From positions 1 through 64,000 of the forward strand of contig NZ_VULX01000014.1 of assembly GCF_009696465.1 (NCBI RefSeq): a stretch of 64,000 bases of DNA. Direction: 5' to 3'. The notes beneath the pieces are model-generated. The model was not told the origin of the DNA. It was given only the letters and a program-made list of their open reading frames with translations, and ran no database searches. This document shows positions 27,599-36,355 of the stretch, one piece after another; positions within the stretch are counted from its first letter, which is position 1; each line of letters begins with the position of its first letter. The DNA is from Inconstantimicrobium porci. Lineage in GTDB: Bacteria > Bacillota > Clostridia > Clostridiales > Clostridiaceae. The translations under genes were made by a program, and so were the position numbers.

Positions 27599-28300
27599 AT
27601 GATGTCACCTTTTAAGGTAAAGTTATTATCATTATTACCAAAGACATTAAGGACAAAGATAGTTAGTGAAGCAATAGAGTGGTATATAAAAAAATACGTT
27701 GACCTTGAAATAAATGGACTTGAAAAACTTAATAATATAAAAGGACCCATTATTTTTGTATGTAATCATTTGAGCAATTCTGATGCACTTATTCTAAATA
27801 AAGTACTTAAGGAAAAGAAACCATATTTTGTTGCAGGAATAAAGCTTACAAAGGACCCTGTAACTAACTTTGGTATGGAAGTAGTAAAAACAATAAATAT
27901 AAATCCTAATACACCTGATAAGGAAGCAATAAATCAAATGATAAGTACGATTAAAAATGGTAATAATATGCTCATTTTCCCGGAAGGTACAAGAAGTAGA
28001 ACTGCATCAATGAATGAAGGTAAAAAGGGTGTACTTTTACCTGTAAGACTTACAAAGGCTAATGTTGTACCTATATCAATCTGTGGAAGTGAAAAAGTCC
28101 TTCCAATAAGTAAGAACGGAAATATGGGAGACGAAAAGTGGCAGATAGGAAAAGTTACTGTAAATATAGGTGAAGCAATAGATATGCCTAAAAAGGTAAA
28201 GGAAGAAACAAAGCATGAATATGACGATAGATGTATTGAGATGCTTATGAAAAAAATTGCAGTTATGCTTCCGGAATCTTACAGGGGAGTCTATGAATAA
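27599..28300 (+). CDS. plsC: 1-acyl-sn-glycerol-3-phosphate acyltransferase
   Basis: 233 aa membrane-associated acyltransferase of phospholipid synthesis. The catalytic HX4D motif is H57-D62 (NHLSNSD) and the substrate-binding FPEGTRS lies near 124-130. A VVPISICGSEKVLP strand matches motif IV. There is no obvious long transmembrane span, so attachment is probably peripheral. Two adjacent ATGs (27599, 27602) follow AAGGGGAGTG; either could start. nth follows 20 nt later. Confidence 0.88.
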   Translation: MMSPFKVKLLSLLPKTLRTKIVSEAIEWYIKKYVDLEINGLEKLNNIKGPIIFVCNHLSNSDALILNKVLKEKKPYFVAGIKLTKDPVTNFGMEVVKTININPNTPDKEAINQMISTIKNGNNMLIFPEGTRSRTASMNEGKKGVLLPVRLTKANVVPISICGSEKVLPISKNGNMGDEKWQIGKVTVNIGEAIDMPKKVKEETKHEYDDRCIEMLMKKIAVMLPESYRGVYE

Positions 28301-28320
28301 ATAAATAAAGGAAGAAAATT

Positions 28321-28953
28321 ATGCAAAAGAAGAATAAAATAATTATTGAAAAATTAAAGGAAATGTATCCTGATGCAAAATGTGAGCTTAACTATGAAAC
28401 TCCATTCCAGCTGCTTGTAGCAACAGTTTTGTCAGCTCAGACTACTGATAAAAAGGTTAATGAAGTTACTAAGGAATTATTTAAGGATTACCCTGACGCA
28501 GAAAGTTTTGCAAATCTTACACAGGAAATGCTTGAAGATAAAATAAGAGTAATAGGACTGTACAGAAATAAAGCTAAAAATCTTGTACTTTTAGCAGAGA
28601 AAATTAGAAATGATTTTGGTGGAGAAGTTCCTGAGACAATGGAGGGAATAACATCTCTTCCTGGTGCTGGCAGAAAAACAGCTAATGTTGTACTTTCAAA
28701 TGCTTTTGGTATACCTTCAATAGCTGTGGATACGCATGTATTTAGAGTTTCAAACCGAATAGGACTGGCAAATTCAGATGATGTATATGATGTTGAAATG
28801 CAGTTGCAGAAGAAAATTAAAAAATCTGAATGGACTTTGATGCACCATGTCTTAATATTTCATGGCAGAAGATGCTGTACAGCCAAAAATCCTAAATGTG
28901 ACAATTGCGGAATAAAAGAATACTGCAAATATTTTAAAAAGGTAAGGAAATAA
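28321..28953 (+). CDS. nth: endonuclease III (DNA glycosylase/AP lyase)
   Basis: 210 aa base-excision repair enzyme for oxidised pyrimidines. The helix-hairpin-helix LPGAGRKTANVV carries the catalytic K119, followed by D137 in AVDTHVFR. A C-terminal 4Fe-4S cluster is formed by C186, C193, C196 and C202 with the exact C-X6-C-X2-C-X5-C spacing. Full-length and intact. AAGGAAG precedes the ATG; probably cotranscribed with plsC. Confidence 0.96.
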   Translation: MQKKNKIIIEKLKEMYPDAKCELNYETPFQLLVATVLSAQTTDKKVNEVTKELFKDYPDAESFANLTQEMLEDKIRVIGLYRNKAKNLVLLAEKIRNDFGGEVPETMEGITSLPGAGRKTANVVLSNAFGIPSIAVDTHVFRVSNRIGLANSDDVYDVEMQLQKKIKKSEWTLMHHVLIFHGRRCCTAKNPKCDNCGIKEYCKYFKKVRK

Positions 28954-29038
28954 AAATAGGTAAATCGGTAAAATAATGGTATAATAAGTAGAGGAGCATT
29001 AGATATATTATTTTTAGATTCATGGGGAAGTGCAATTA

Positions 29039-31408
29039 ATGAAAAAAGGTACAGCTTTAATAAATTTTATGTTGGCTATTTTTACAATAATAACATTATT
29101 GGTGTGTAGGAGGTTAGGTTTGGGAAGTATAGCTACACAGACCAATGTTATATATTTGTATAGTTCTTTACTAATACTATCATCTCTTGTGTGTCTTGCA
29201 AATGTATCATATTACTTATACAAAAAAGATATTTTAATTTTAGCTCTTGCTGTTAAGTTTGCAATTTCAAGTGGACTTTGGTTTACAGCTCTTGTAAATT
29301 CTTTTTCAAGACGCAATTCTCTGGCCATAGTCGCAGCGAACAGAGGATTCAGTGAAGAAACCCTTATATCTAATCTAATAATTGCCTGTATAATACTAGG
29401 CTCAAATATACGGAGAAATTCTAATTTGATGATAGCCACAAAAAGAATAATAGAAATAATGATTTCATGTGCTTTTTTTGGAGCATTTTTATATTTTCTT
29501 GATTATAACTGGCTTGAAATAATCCATGTGAATAATGAGCTTAGTGTTCCGTTCTATTTAAGTTTTATTCTTATCTTATTTAATTTTATTATCTTGTATT
29601 TTTTGTATAAAGATTATAGAAAAAGCGGAAGTATTTATGTTTATACAATATGCATAAGCTACTATTTTACAATTATTGCTGAAATCTTTAGACTGAATAG
29701 AAGGATTTTTGTTGATAATTTTATGTATCTTAGTAACATATATGATATAATTTCATATTCTGTGCCAGTAATTGGTATATGTTGCGAGTTTATAATAAAG
29801 ATAAAAGTTCTTAATATGAAAATAGAGGAAGAGAGAATTTATCAGAATAAACTTATGAAATATTACAGTATTATTGAATCTATAGGCAACCTTATAGCTA
29901 TAGTTGACGAAAACAATAATCCTGAATATCTTAATCCTGCGTTTAAAAGACTTTTAAATTTTTATAATAAAAAAAATTATTCTGAAATGAAATTCGATTT
30001 TAAGGGCAGTTCTTCTTACAAGGAGATTTTTGATAAAGCTATTAAAAATCATGGCGTAGCAGTTAAGACTATAGTTAATGATGTAAAAGGCAAAAAGTTT
30101 TATGATATGTCTGTTTATCCGATAAAAAATGAGTTTACAGGTGAAAATACATTTGTAATGCTGTTGTCAGATGAAACTGATAATATACTTCTTACAAAAC
30201 ATCTTGTAAATAGTGAAAGAAAGTTTAGAAATATTACTAATAATATATCAGATCTTATATGTCAGCTTGATAAGAGTGGCAAGATAACATACTGCTCACC
30301 TTCTTATACAAAAATGTTCGGTGGACTGTATCAGGATTATATAGGTGTATCATGGATACATAATATACGTGAAAACTATATAATGCAGGTTATTGATGAT
30401 ATCAATTCTTGCGTAAAGCATAGAGATACTGTTACAAATCAGTGTGAGATGATAGTGGATTCGTTAAGTCAGAAGTGCATATGGGTTGAATATGTTATAA
30501 GTCCGTTAAATGGTGCTGATTATAATAATGGAGTAATTTTAAGTGCAAGAGATATAACAAGAAGGAAGAAGGCTGAAGAAGAGAAAGAATGTGAGTCAAA
30601 GAAACTACAGGATACTATTGAATATGATAAGGTTAAGACTGAATTCTTCTCAAATATATCGCATGAATTAAGGACACCTATAAATGTTATTTTCTCTATT
30701 TTGCAGATTACTGAACTTCAAAATAATAGTACAGAAGATTACTTTAAAAAGTATAATAAACCGTTAAAACAGAATTGCTACAGGCTTTTGAGGCTTATTA
30801 ACAATTTGATTGATATTACAAAGATAGATTCAGGTTTCTTAAAACTTACAATTAGTAGGTATGATATTGTAAGTCTTATAGAAAATATGACCCAGTCAGT
30901 TGTTCCTTATGCTGAAGCTAAGGGCCTGAGCCTTGTATTTGATACTTATGAGGAAGAAAAAATGGTTTACTGTGATTCTGATAAAGTTGAAAGAATTATC
31001 CTGAACCTTTTATCAAATGCCATAAAATTCACTCCAAGAGGAGGAAGAATTATTGTTACTATCTCAATAGACGAGGAAAAAAATAATGTAGTAATAAGCG
31101 TTAAAGATAATGGAGTCGGAATACCTGGCGATATGATAGAAGAAGTCTTTGAAAGATTTAGACAAGTGGACAAGTCTCTTACAAGACAAAATGAAGGAAG
31201 TGGTATAGGATTGTCCTTAGTTAAATCGCTTGTTGAACTGCATAAAGGTACTATAGAACTTAAGAGTAAAGTTGGTGAAGGTAGTGAGTTTATCATCAAT
31301 CTGCCAATAGATGCTAACAAGGATCAGTGCAGCAACATAAATATTATACAAAGAGGAAATAGTAATATAGAAACTATCAATGTCGAGTTCTCAGATATTT
31401 ATGAATAA
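29039..31408 (+). CDS. membrane histidine kinase with MASE-like sensor and two PAS domains
   Basis: 789 aa. Residues 1-255 hold about seven or eight hydrophobic segments, resembling the MASE3 type of integral membrane sensor. Two PAS-like domains follow (about 272-382 and 392-512), then a dimerisation domain with the phosphorylated H542 in NISHELRTP. The ATPase domain has N-box LNLLSNAIKFTP, G1 VKDNGVGIPG and G2 EGSGIGLSLVK. There is no receiver domain. No response regulator is adjacent, so it is an orphan kinase. I take ATG 29039 (GGGGAAG 8 nt upstream) over the in-frame GTG at 29030. Confidence 0.85.
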   Translation: MKKGTALINFMLAIFTIITLLVCRRLGLGSIATQTNVIYLYSSLLILSSLVCLANVSYYLYKKDILILALAVKFAISSGLWFTALVNSFSRRNSLAIVAANRGFSEETLISNLIIACIILGSNIRRNSNLMIATKRIIEIMISCAFFGAFLYFLDYNWLEIIHVNNELSVPFYLSFILILFNFIILYFLYKDYRKSGSIYVYTICISYYFTIIAEIFRLNRRIFVDNFMYLSNIYDIISYSVPVIGICCEFIIKIKVLNMKIEEERIYQNKLMKYYSIIESIGNLIAIVDENNNPEYLNPAFKRLLNFYNKKNYSEMKFDFKGSSSYKEIFDKAIKNHGVAVKTIVNDVKGKKFYDMSVYPIKNEFTGENTFVMLLSDETDNILLTKHLVNSERKFRNITNNISDLICQLDKSGKITYCSPSYTKMFGGLYQDYIGVSWIHNIRENYIMQVIDDINSCVKHRDTVTNQCEMIVDSLSQKCIWVEYVISPLNGADYNNGVILSARDITRRKKAEEEKECESKKLQDTIEYDKVKTEFFSNISHELRTPINVIFSILQITELQNNSTEDYFKKYNKPLKQNCYRLLRLINNLIDITKIDSGFLKLTISRYDIVSLIENMTQSVVPYAEAKGLSLVFDTYEEEKMVYCDSDKVERIILNLLSNAIKFTPRGGRIIVTISIDEEKNNVVISVKDNGVGIPGDMIEEVFERFRQVDKSLTRQNEGSGIGLSLVKSLVELHKGTIELKSKVGEGSEFIINLPIDANKDQCSNINIIQRGNSNIETINVEFSDIYE

Positions 31409-31533
31409 CAGTTTAGTTTTATGTAGTCCACGTATGTTTATAAATCGTGACACTGTGGTACTTAAAAATAAATATTTTATTTGTTAAAATCATTGTAGAA
31501 GATGTAAAGAAAGTCATTTAGGAGGATTTTAAT

Positions 31534-32439
31534 ATGAAAGTTGGAGTAATAATGGGTGGAATTTCTTCAGAAAGAGAAATATCACTTAAATCTGGAGAAG
31601 CTGTTATAAACGCATTAAAAGATAGTAAATACGAAGTAGTTGCAATAGATATAAAAAAGACTGAGGAGCTTGTTGAAAAAGTAAAAGGAATTGATTTTGC
31701 TTTTCTGGCTCTACATGGTAAATTTGGAGAAGATGGTACAGTTCAATCAGTTCTTCAGACAATGAAAATACCTTATTCAGGATGTAGTCCATTAAGTAGT
31801 GGAATATGCATGGATAAAGATATGACAAAGAAAGTATTAAAAGCCTGTGATATAAGAACAGCAGACTGGTTTACAGTTCGTTCTGTAGAAGAAATAGATT
31901 ATAAAAAGGTTGAAGAATTTGGACTTCCAATAGTTGTTAAGCCTAACAATGGAGGATCTTCAGTTGCAACTTTTGTTTTAAAGGATAAGTCAGAAATTGA
32001 AAATGCAGTACGTGAAGGTCTTAAGTGGGATAATGAAGTTATGATTGAACAATTCATCAAGGGAGATGAAATAACATGTCCTATATTTGACGGAGAAATG
32101 TATCCAGTATTAGCAATAAAGCCTCATGCAGAATTCTTTGATTACACAGCAAAATATGCTGATGGCGGATCAGATGAATTTATCGTTGAACTAGAAGAAA
32201 ACTTATATAAAGAAGTTAAGAAGCTTGCACTTGCCACATATAAAGGAATAAAATGTGGAGTTTATGCCAGAGTTGATATGATAATAAGCAATGGTGTGCC
32301 TTATGTACTAGAGGTAAATACTTTACCAGGACTTACTGCAAACAGCCTTTTCCCTAAGAGTGCAAAAGGATTAGGAATAGAATTTAAGCAGTTTATTGAA
32401 AACATCATAGAAACATCATTAAAAGAGACAGATAATTAG
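31534..32439 (+). CDS. ddl: D-alanine-D-alanine ligase
   Basis: 301-aa ATP-grasp enzyme that makes the D-Ala-D-Ala end of peptidoglycan precursors. Motifs seen: MGGISSEREISLKSG at 7-21, ALHGKFGEDGTVQ near 59-71, KPNNGGSSVAT near 137, and the metal/ATP region YVLEVNTLPGLT near 265. The short form and the HGKFGEDG loop fit ordinary Ddl; D-Ala-D-Lac ligases of Van clusters are longer. AGGAGG precedes the ATG. A terminator separates it from the two-component genes. Confidence 0.95.
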   Translation: MKVGVIMGGISSEREISLKSGEAVINALKDSKYEVVAIDIKKTEELVEKVKGIDFAFLALHGKFGEDGTVQSVLQTMKIPYSGCSPLSSGICMDKDMTKKVLKACDIRTADWFTVRSVEEIDYKKVEEFGLPIVVKPNNGGSSVATFVLKDKSEIENAVREGLKWDNEVMIEQFIKGDEITCPIFDGEMYPVLAIKPHAEFFDYTAKYADGGSDEFIVELEENLYKEVKKLALATYKGIKCGVYARVDMIISNGVPYVLEVNTLPGLTANSLFPKSAKGLGIEFKQFIENIIETSLKETDN

Positions 32440-32455
32440 AAAGACTCTTTTTCAT

Positions 32456-32491
32456 GGAACTCAAGATTCTAACTTGGGTTCCTTCTTTTTT
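32456..32491 (+). terminator. terminator after ddl
   Basis: GGAACTCAAG and CTTGGGTTCC form a 10-bp stem (one G-U) around a 7-nt loop, followed by TTCTTTTTT. Confidence 0.88.
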
Positions 32492-32625
32492 ACTAGAACT
32501 AGATCTGTATTATGGCTTACTTCTTTAAAACCATAATTAAGAAACATATGTATCGAAGGATTATCTGCAATTATACATTTTTTGGGAGACAATCTGTTTT
32601 GAAGATTAATATATAAGTGATTAAT
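32461..32625 (-). pseudogene. GNAT acetyltransferase remnant (C-terminal end)
   Basis: On the minus strand an open frame without start reads INHLYINLQNRLSP, then CIIADNPSIHMFLNYGFKEV, ending at TGA (32461). This is the usual C-terminal part of a GNAT acetyltransferase, where an A-x-N-x-x-S/A helix leads to an Y/K-x-GF-x-E strand. An in-frame stop lies just upstream, and no N-terminal part is found. The terminator of ddl overlaps its end. A decayed gene, not translated. Confidence 0.5.
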
Positions 32626-32663
32626 TTAGTGTTTTTTAGTTTCTAGAGTTGATTGCGATAATT

Positions 32664-32721
32664 ATTCAGAAAATATTCAGAAATCTTACAGTTAGTGTTA
32701 AGATTAATATTATAATATAAT
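32664..32721 (+). promoter_or_regulatory. promoter region of the two-component operon with direct repeats
   Basis: Two identical ATTCAGAAA words at 32664-32672 and 32675-32683 have an 11-bp period, typical of OmpR/PhoB-type binding on one DNA face. A -10-like TATAAT lies at 32716-32721; the -35 is poor, as in activator-dependent promoters. Autoregulation by the downstream response regulator is a reasonable inference. Confidence 0.45.
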
Positions 32722-32763
32722 GGTAGACATAAAAGTAAAAATAAAGATAAAGGGGAAAAGTTA

Positions 32764-33480
32764 ATGTCTGAAGGAAATAAAGCTACAATTCTTATTGCAG
32801 ATGATGAAAAGGAGATAAGGGATCTTATTAATATATATCTTAAAGGAGAGGGCTATGACACTATCCTTGCTGAAGATGGTGAAGAGGCGCTTAAATATAT
32901 TGAAGAGAGAAAAATAGATCTTATAATTCTTGATATAATGATGCCAAAGATTGATGGTATAGGTGTATGTATGAAGGTAAGGGAGAAAATTAATACTCCA
33001 ATTATAATGCTGTCAGCTAAAGTTGAGGATATGGATAAAATACTAGGACTTACTACAGGAGCAGATGATTATGTGACTAAGCCATTCAATCCGCTTGAAC
33101 TTATAGCAAGAGTAAAGTCACAACTTAGAAGATACACAAGATTAAACAATATGACTCCTGCTGCAGAAGTTAAGAATGATGAGATTATTACTATAGATGA
33201 CTTAAAAATAAATGTTGTAAATCATCAGGTGTTTGTAGGTGATGAGGAAAAGAAGCTTACTCCTACAGAATTTGATATTTTATTACTGCTTGCAGAAAAC
33301 AGGGGGAAGGTCTTTTCTATAGAAAACATATATGAAAGTGTATGGAAAGAAGATTTTATGGAATCAGATAATACAGTTATGGTTCATATAAGAAAGATAC
33401 GTGAAAAACTTGGTGAGAATTCTAGAATGCCTAAATATATAAAGACAGTCTGGGGAGTTGGATATAAAATTGAAAAATAA
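32764..33480 (+). CDS. OmpR-family response regulator
   Basis: 238 aa. Receiver domain with acidic pair D13-D14, phospho-acceptor D57 in LIILDIMMPK, S84 in the switch position and K106 in VTKPFNP. A C-terminal winged helix (about 145-236) contains LTPTEFDILLLLAENRG and VWGVGYKIEK. It is paired with the kinase gene that overlaps its 3' end. AAAGGGGAAAAG precedes the ATG. The neighbourhood (ddl, lysozyme, VanW protein) suggests a cell-envelope regulon; this is inference only. Confidence 0.93.
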   Translation: MSEGNKATILIADDEKEIRDLINIYLKGEGYDTILAEDGEEALKYIEERKIDLIILDIMMPKIDGIGVCMKVREKINTPIIMLSAKVEDMDKILGLTTGADDYVTKPFNPLELIARVKSQLRRYTRLNNMTPAAEVKNDEIITIDDLKINVVNHQVFVGDEEKKLTPTEFDILLLLAENRGKVFSIENIYESVWKEDFMESDNTVMVHIRKIREKLGENSRMPKYIKTVWGVGYKIEK

Positions 33481-35011
33481 AATAGCACAGCAGTCGCTGG
33501 TTAAAAGGTTATGGAATAAACGTATAATGGCACCAATAAGACTTGTTGTGAAAATGACAAAAAGAAATATGGACAAAAATATTAGATTTGCAATAATTGT
33601 TGTGTTTGGTATATGTCTGTTTTTTGCAGGAGTTACCTTCATGATATCCAATACAATATTTGGGCATAACCAGTACAGAACTGTCACGATAGTAGATAGA
33701 ACTGCAATTGCAAATATGAAGAAATCGTTTGAGAATTCATACAGTTCATACACAAAGAATAAGTTTTCTTCGATAAAAAGCAATGATATGAATAGCATTA
33801 TTATGAATATGGATCTTGTTGGGAACAGGAGAATTGCAGTTACTGATTTTGATGGTAATGTTCTTTATAAGTATGGAAATATACCAGAGCCCCAAATAGA
33901 TATCAGCAAAATGATGAAGATATCTGAAAAGACTTGTGATGAAGATAAGATATCAAGAAGATATTTTGCAAATTTCTCTAAAGAGGAGCTTGTATCATTT
34001 TCAAACATAAAGTTTAATAACCAGCCTGCAATAGTATTTTATTTTGCTGATGCGGAAGTTACAAATAAGGATGAATATTATAACAGCGGTATCAGCATGT
34101 TTTCTGTAATGATTGCTGTCATCGTTTTTGCCATGTCATTTTTGAAGCTTACAAGGGACAAAATGAAATATTTAAATGATATATCGATAGGGCTGAGTAC
34201 AATTGCAGATGGTAATCTGAATTATAGAATAAATGAACTTGGAAACGACGAAATAAGCAAGATTGCTAAGAATATAAACAACATGGCGAGAGAAATTGAG
34301 CGAAGGATGCAGCAGGAAAGAAGAGCAGAAAAAACAAAAAATGATCTGATAACTAATGTATCTCATGACTTAAGAACTCCGCTTACATCTGTTATGGGGT
34401 ATCTTGGACTTATTAAGGAAAGAAAATATACAGATATGAATCAGATGGAGGAATATATTAATATTGCGTTTGTAAAGTCACAGAAAATAAAAGTATTGAT
34501 GGAAGATCTTTTTGAATATACAAAATTAAGTAATAATATGATAACACTGAAAAAACAGAAGATAGATATAAATGAATTTATATCTCAGCTTATAGAAGAA
34601 TACATTCCTGTTTTTGTAGAAAACAACTTGAATGTTGTAAGAAACATTGATAAGAATATCTTTGTTAATATAGATGTAGATAAAATGCTTAGAGTGTTTG
34701 AAAATATGTTCTCAAATGCTGTGAAGTATGCTTCAAAACCATGTGATTTTGAGATAGGAATAAGAGATAAAGATAAAAAAGTGCTGATAACCTTTGCTAA
34801 TAGAAGTGAGTTTATACCTAAAGAAAAAATAGATAGGCTTTTTGATAGATTTTATAGGGTTGATGATTCAAGAAACTCAGTAAAGGCAACAGGAAGTGGA
34901 TTAGGGCTTGCGATAAGTAAGCATATAGTTGAACTTCATAAAGGAAAGATATGGGCTGAGTATATTAATGATAAGATTATTTTCATAATTGAACTAAATA
35001 AAATTAAATAG
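33470..35011 (+). CDS. sensor histidine kinase
   Basis: 513 aa. Two transmembrane segments (about 39-60 and 210-226) flank an extracellular domain of about 150 aa. HAMP follows, then the H-box NVSHDLRTP with H299. The ATPase domain shows FENMFSNAVKYAS (N-box) and GSGLGLAISKHIVELH (G2). The G1 box is atypical: where a D-x-G-x-G would be expected, the sequence is ITFANRSEFIPKE, as in VanS-like kinases. The gene overlaps the regulator by 11 nt. The start is uncertain: TTG 33470 (GGGGAG 12 nt upstream) or TTG 33458. Confidence 0.9.
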   Translation: MKNKIAQQSLVKRLWNKRIMAPIRLVVKMTKRNMDKNIRFAIIVVFGICLFFAGVTFMISNTIFGHNQYRTVTIVDRTAIANMKKSFENSYSSYTKNKFSSIKSNDMNSIIMNMDLVGNRRIAVTDFDGNVLYKYGNIPEPQIDISKMMKISEKTCDEDKISRRYFANFSKEELVSFSNIKFNNQPAIVFYFADAEVTNKDEYYNSGISMFSVMIAVIVFAMSFLKLTRDKMKYLNDISIGLSTIADGNLNYRINELGNDEISKIAKNINNMAREIERRMQQERRAEKTKNDLITNVSHDLRTPLTSVMGYLGLIKERKYTDMNQMEEYINIAFVKSQKIKVLMEDLFEYTKLSNNMITLKKQKIDINEFISQLIEEYIPVFVENNLNVVRNIDKNIFVNIDVDKMLRVFENMFSNAVKYASKPCDFEIGIRDKDKKVLITFANRSEFIPKEKIDRLFDRFYRVDDSRNSVKATGSGLGLAISKHIVELHKGKIWAEYINDKIIFIIELNKIK

Positions 35012-35024
35012 CAGATTGTAACAT

Positions 35025-35064
35025 AAAGTATTCATATTTATATTATATTAATATGAGTATTTTT
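35025..35064 (+). terminator. terminator after the two-component operon
   Basis: AAAGTATTCATATT and AATATGAGTATTTT form a 14-bp stem (G-U pairs allowed) followed by T. It ends 16 nt before the next gene's start, inside its likely leader. Confidence 0.65.
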
Positions 35065-35079
35065 ATGTTGGAGGACAAT

Positions 35080-36021
35080 ATGCAGAATAACAATCCACAA
35101 AGTACGTTCGGACCGGACATTAATGAATATACACAGAATGCAGATTTTAGTGTTCTTGCATATACAGTAGATTTTATATACTTAAGAGCATCTGGATCAG
35201 CTACAGGGAGGTTTAGAATAGATAGAAAGTTTATTCAATACGCAAAATCATGTAGGGATTATGGAATACCATGCGGAGCTTATCATTATGCAGTGCCATC
35301 ATATGATCTGACTACAGCTGATCAGCAGTGCGATGGCTTTATAGATGCACTTCAGCAGGGATTTGGAGTAAAGGATTATGGAGAACTTTTCCCAGTAGTT
35401 GATGTTGAAGCACCTACTGATAAATCAATCTCAACTACAGCTTTAATTAACTGGGTTGACAGATTTAGAAAAAGATTTGAATCAAAGACTAGAAGAAGAT
35501 TGATGCTTTATACAGGGCTTTTCTTTATTGAGTTATATAACAATTTTAATGTGCCAGGTAAAGGTTATCCACTAAGTAATATGCCTCTATGGATTGCAAT
35601 GTATAGAGATGTGCCTGTAAATCCAGCTGTTCCGCCTGATATAGGGGGATGGAAGCGATGGAAGATGTGGCAGTATACAGAAAAAGGACGAATAAGGGGT
35701 ATTTCTTCAGCTGTAGATTTGAATTGGGGACCTGATAGTATAGATTTCCTTATTCAGCCAAGGGTTGTAAGAGGTCTTCAGGCAACAATGGATAACAATA
35801 ATATTTATGTTAAATGGGACAAGAATAGCGACAAAGATCTTCTTGGATATAATATATTCGTAAATAATTACTGGGTAGGTACTGTTGACAGAGATGCTAC
35901 AAGTTTTGTAATTAAAAATAGCAAACTCACTTTGCAAAAGAATAAACCTATAAATGTTACAATTGAAGCATTTGATTTTGATGGCGAAGTATCAAAGACA
36001 AGAGCAAAAGTTACACTGTAA
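35080..36021 (+). CDS. GH25 muramidase (lysozyme) with fibronectin III domain
   Basis: 313 aa from ATG 35080 (GGAGG upstream). The GH25 barrel covers about 8-215: GPDINEYTQN with D13, FIYLRASGSATG, AYHYAVP, the catalytic pair region FPVVDVEAP, and AVDLNW closing the barrel. It cleaves the MurNAc-GlcNAc bond. A fibronectin type III-like domain (about 225-313: VKWDKNSDKDLLGYNIF) follows. There is no signal peptide, so export must be non-classical, spore- or lysis-linked. No phage genes are near. Confidence 0.88.
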   Translation: MQNNNPQSTFGPDINEYTQNADFSVLAYTVDFIYLRASGSATGRFRIDRKFIQYAKSCRDYGIPCGAYHYAVPSYDLTTADQQCDGFIDALQQGFGVKDYGELFPVVDVEAPTDKSISTTALINWVDRFRKRFESKTRRRLMLYTGLFFIELYNNFNVPGKGYPLSNMPLWIAMYRDVPVNPAVPPDIGGWKRWKMWQYTEKGRIRGISSAVDLNWGPDSIDFLIQPRVVRGLQATMDNNNIYVKWDKNSDKDLLGYNIFVNNYWVGTVDRDATSFVIKNSKLTLQKNKPINVTIEAFDFDGEVSKTRAKVTL

Positions 36022-36355
36022 GTTAATTCTATAATGAGTAGCGTTATTATTAAGAAAGTTGAGAGTAGAATTAAGAAAATAAGCTTTAGGAAGGAATCAG
36101 TTCACGTTGATACTGATTCCTTATTTATAGTTTAGAAAATTGCATTCAAGGTGTGAAAGTCTAATTTATTGTTCTGAGTCGAATAGCTATTGAGTAAAAT
36201 ATTAGAACTTATGAAATAGATTGTAGTTAAAATGTAACATAGTGTAAAAATATAAAAGTTATAATAAAAAAAGAGTAAAAAAACTAATTTTATATACATA
36301 TAGGAAAATATATATAGTATAATAAATGGTGATGAATTTTGAGGAGAGAAAGTCG
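36022..36355 (+). other. spacer between the lysozyme and VanW genes
   Basis: The 334 bp contain no gene. A hairpin terminator is at 36091-36127. The rest is AT-rich, with TAGAAAATTGCATT at 36133-36146 (also found upstream of rpoN) and a -10-like TATAAT at about 36318. I see no riboswitch. Confidence 0.5.
36091..36127 (+). terminator. terminator after the GH25 gene
   Basis: AAGGAATCAGT and ACTGATTCCTT form a perfect 11-bp stem around a 10-nt loop, followed by a short TATTT tail. Confidence 0.75.

Noticed and set aside
35080-36021. Prophage endolysin
   Set aside because: No holin, tail or structural phage genes flank it, and the neighbours are ordinary chromosomal genes.
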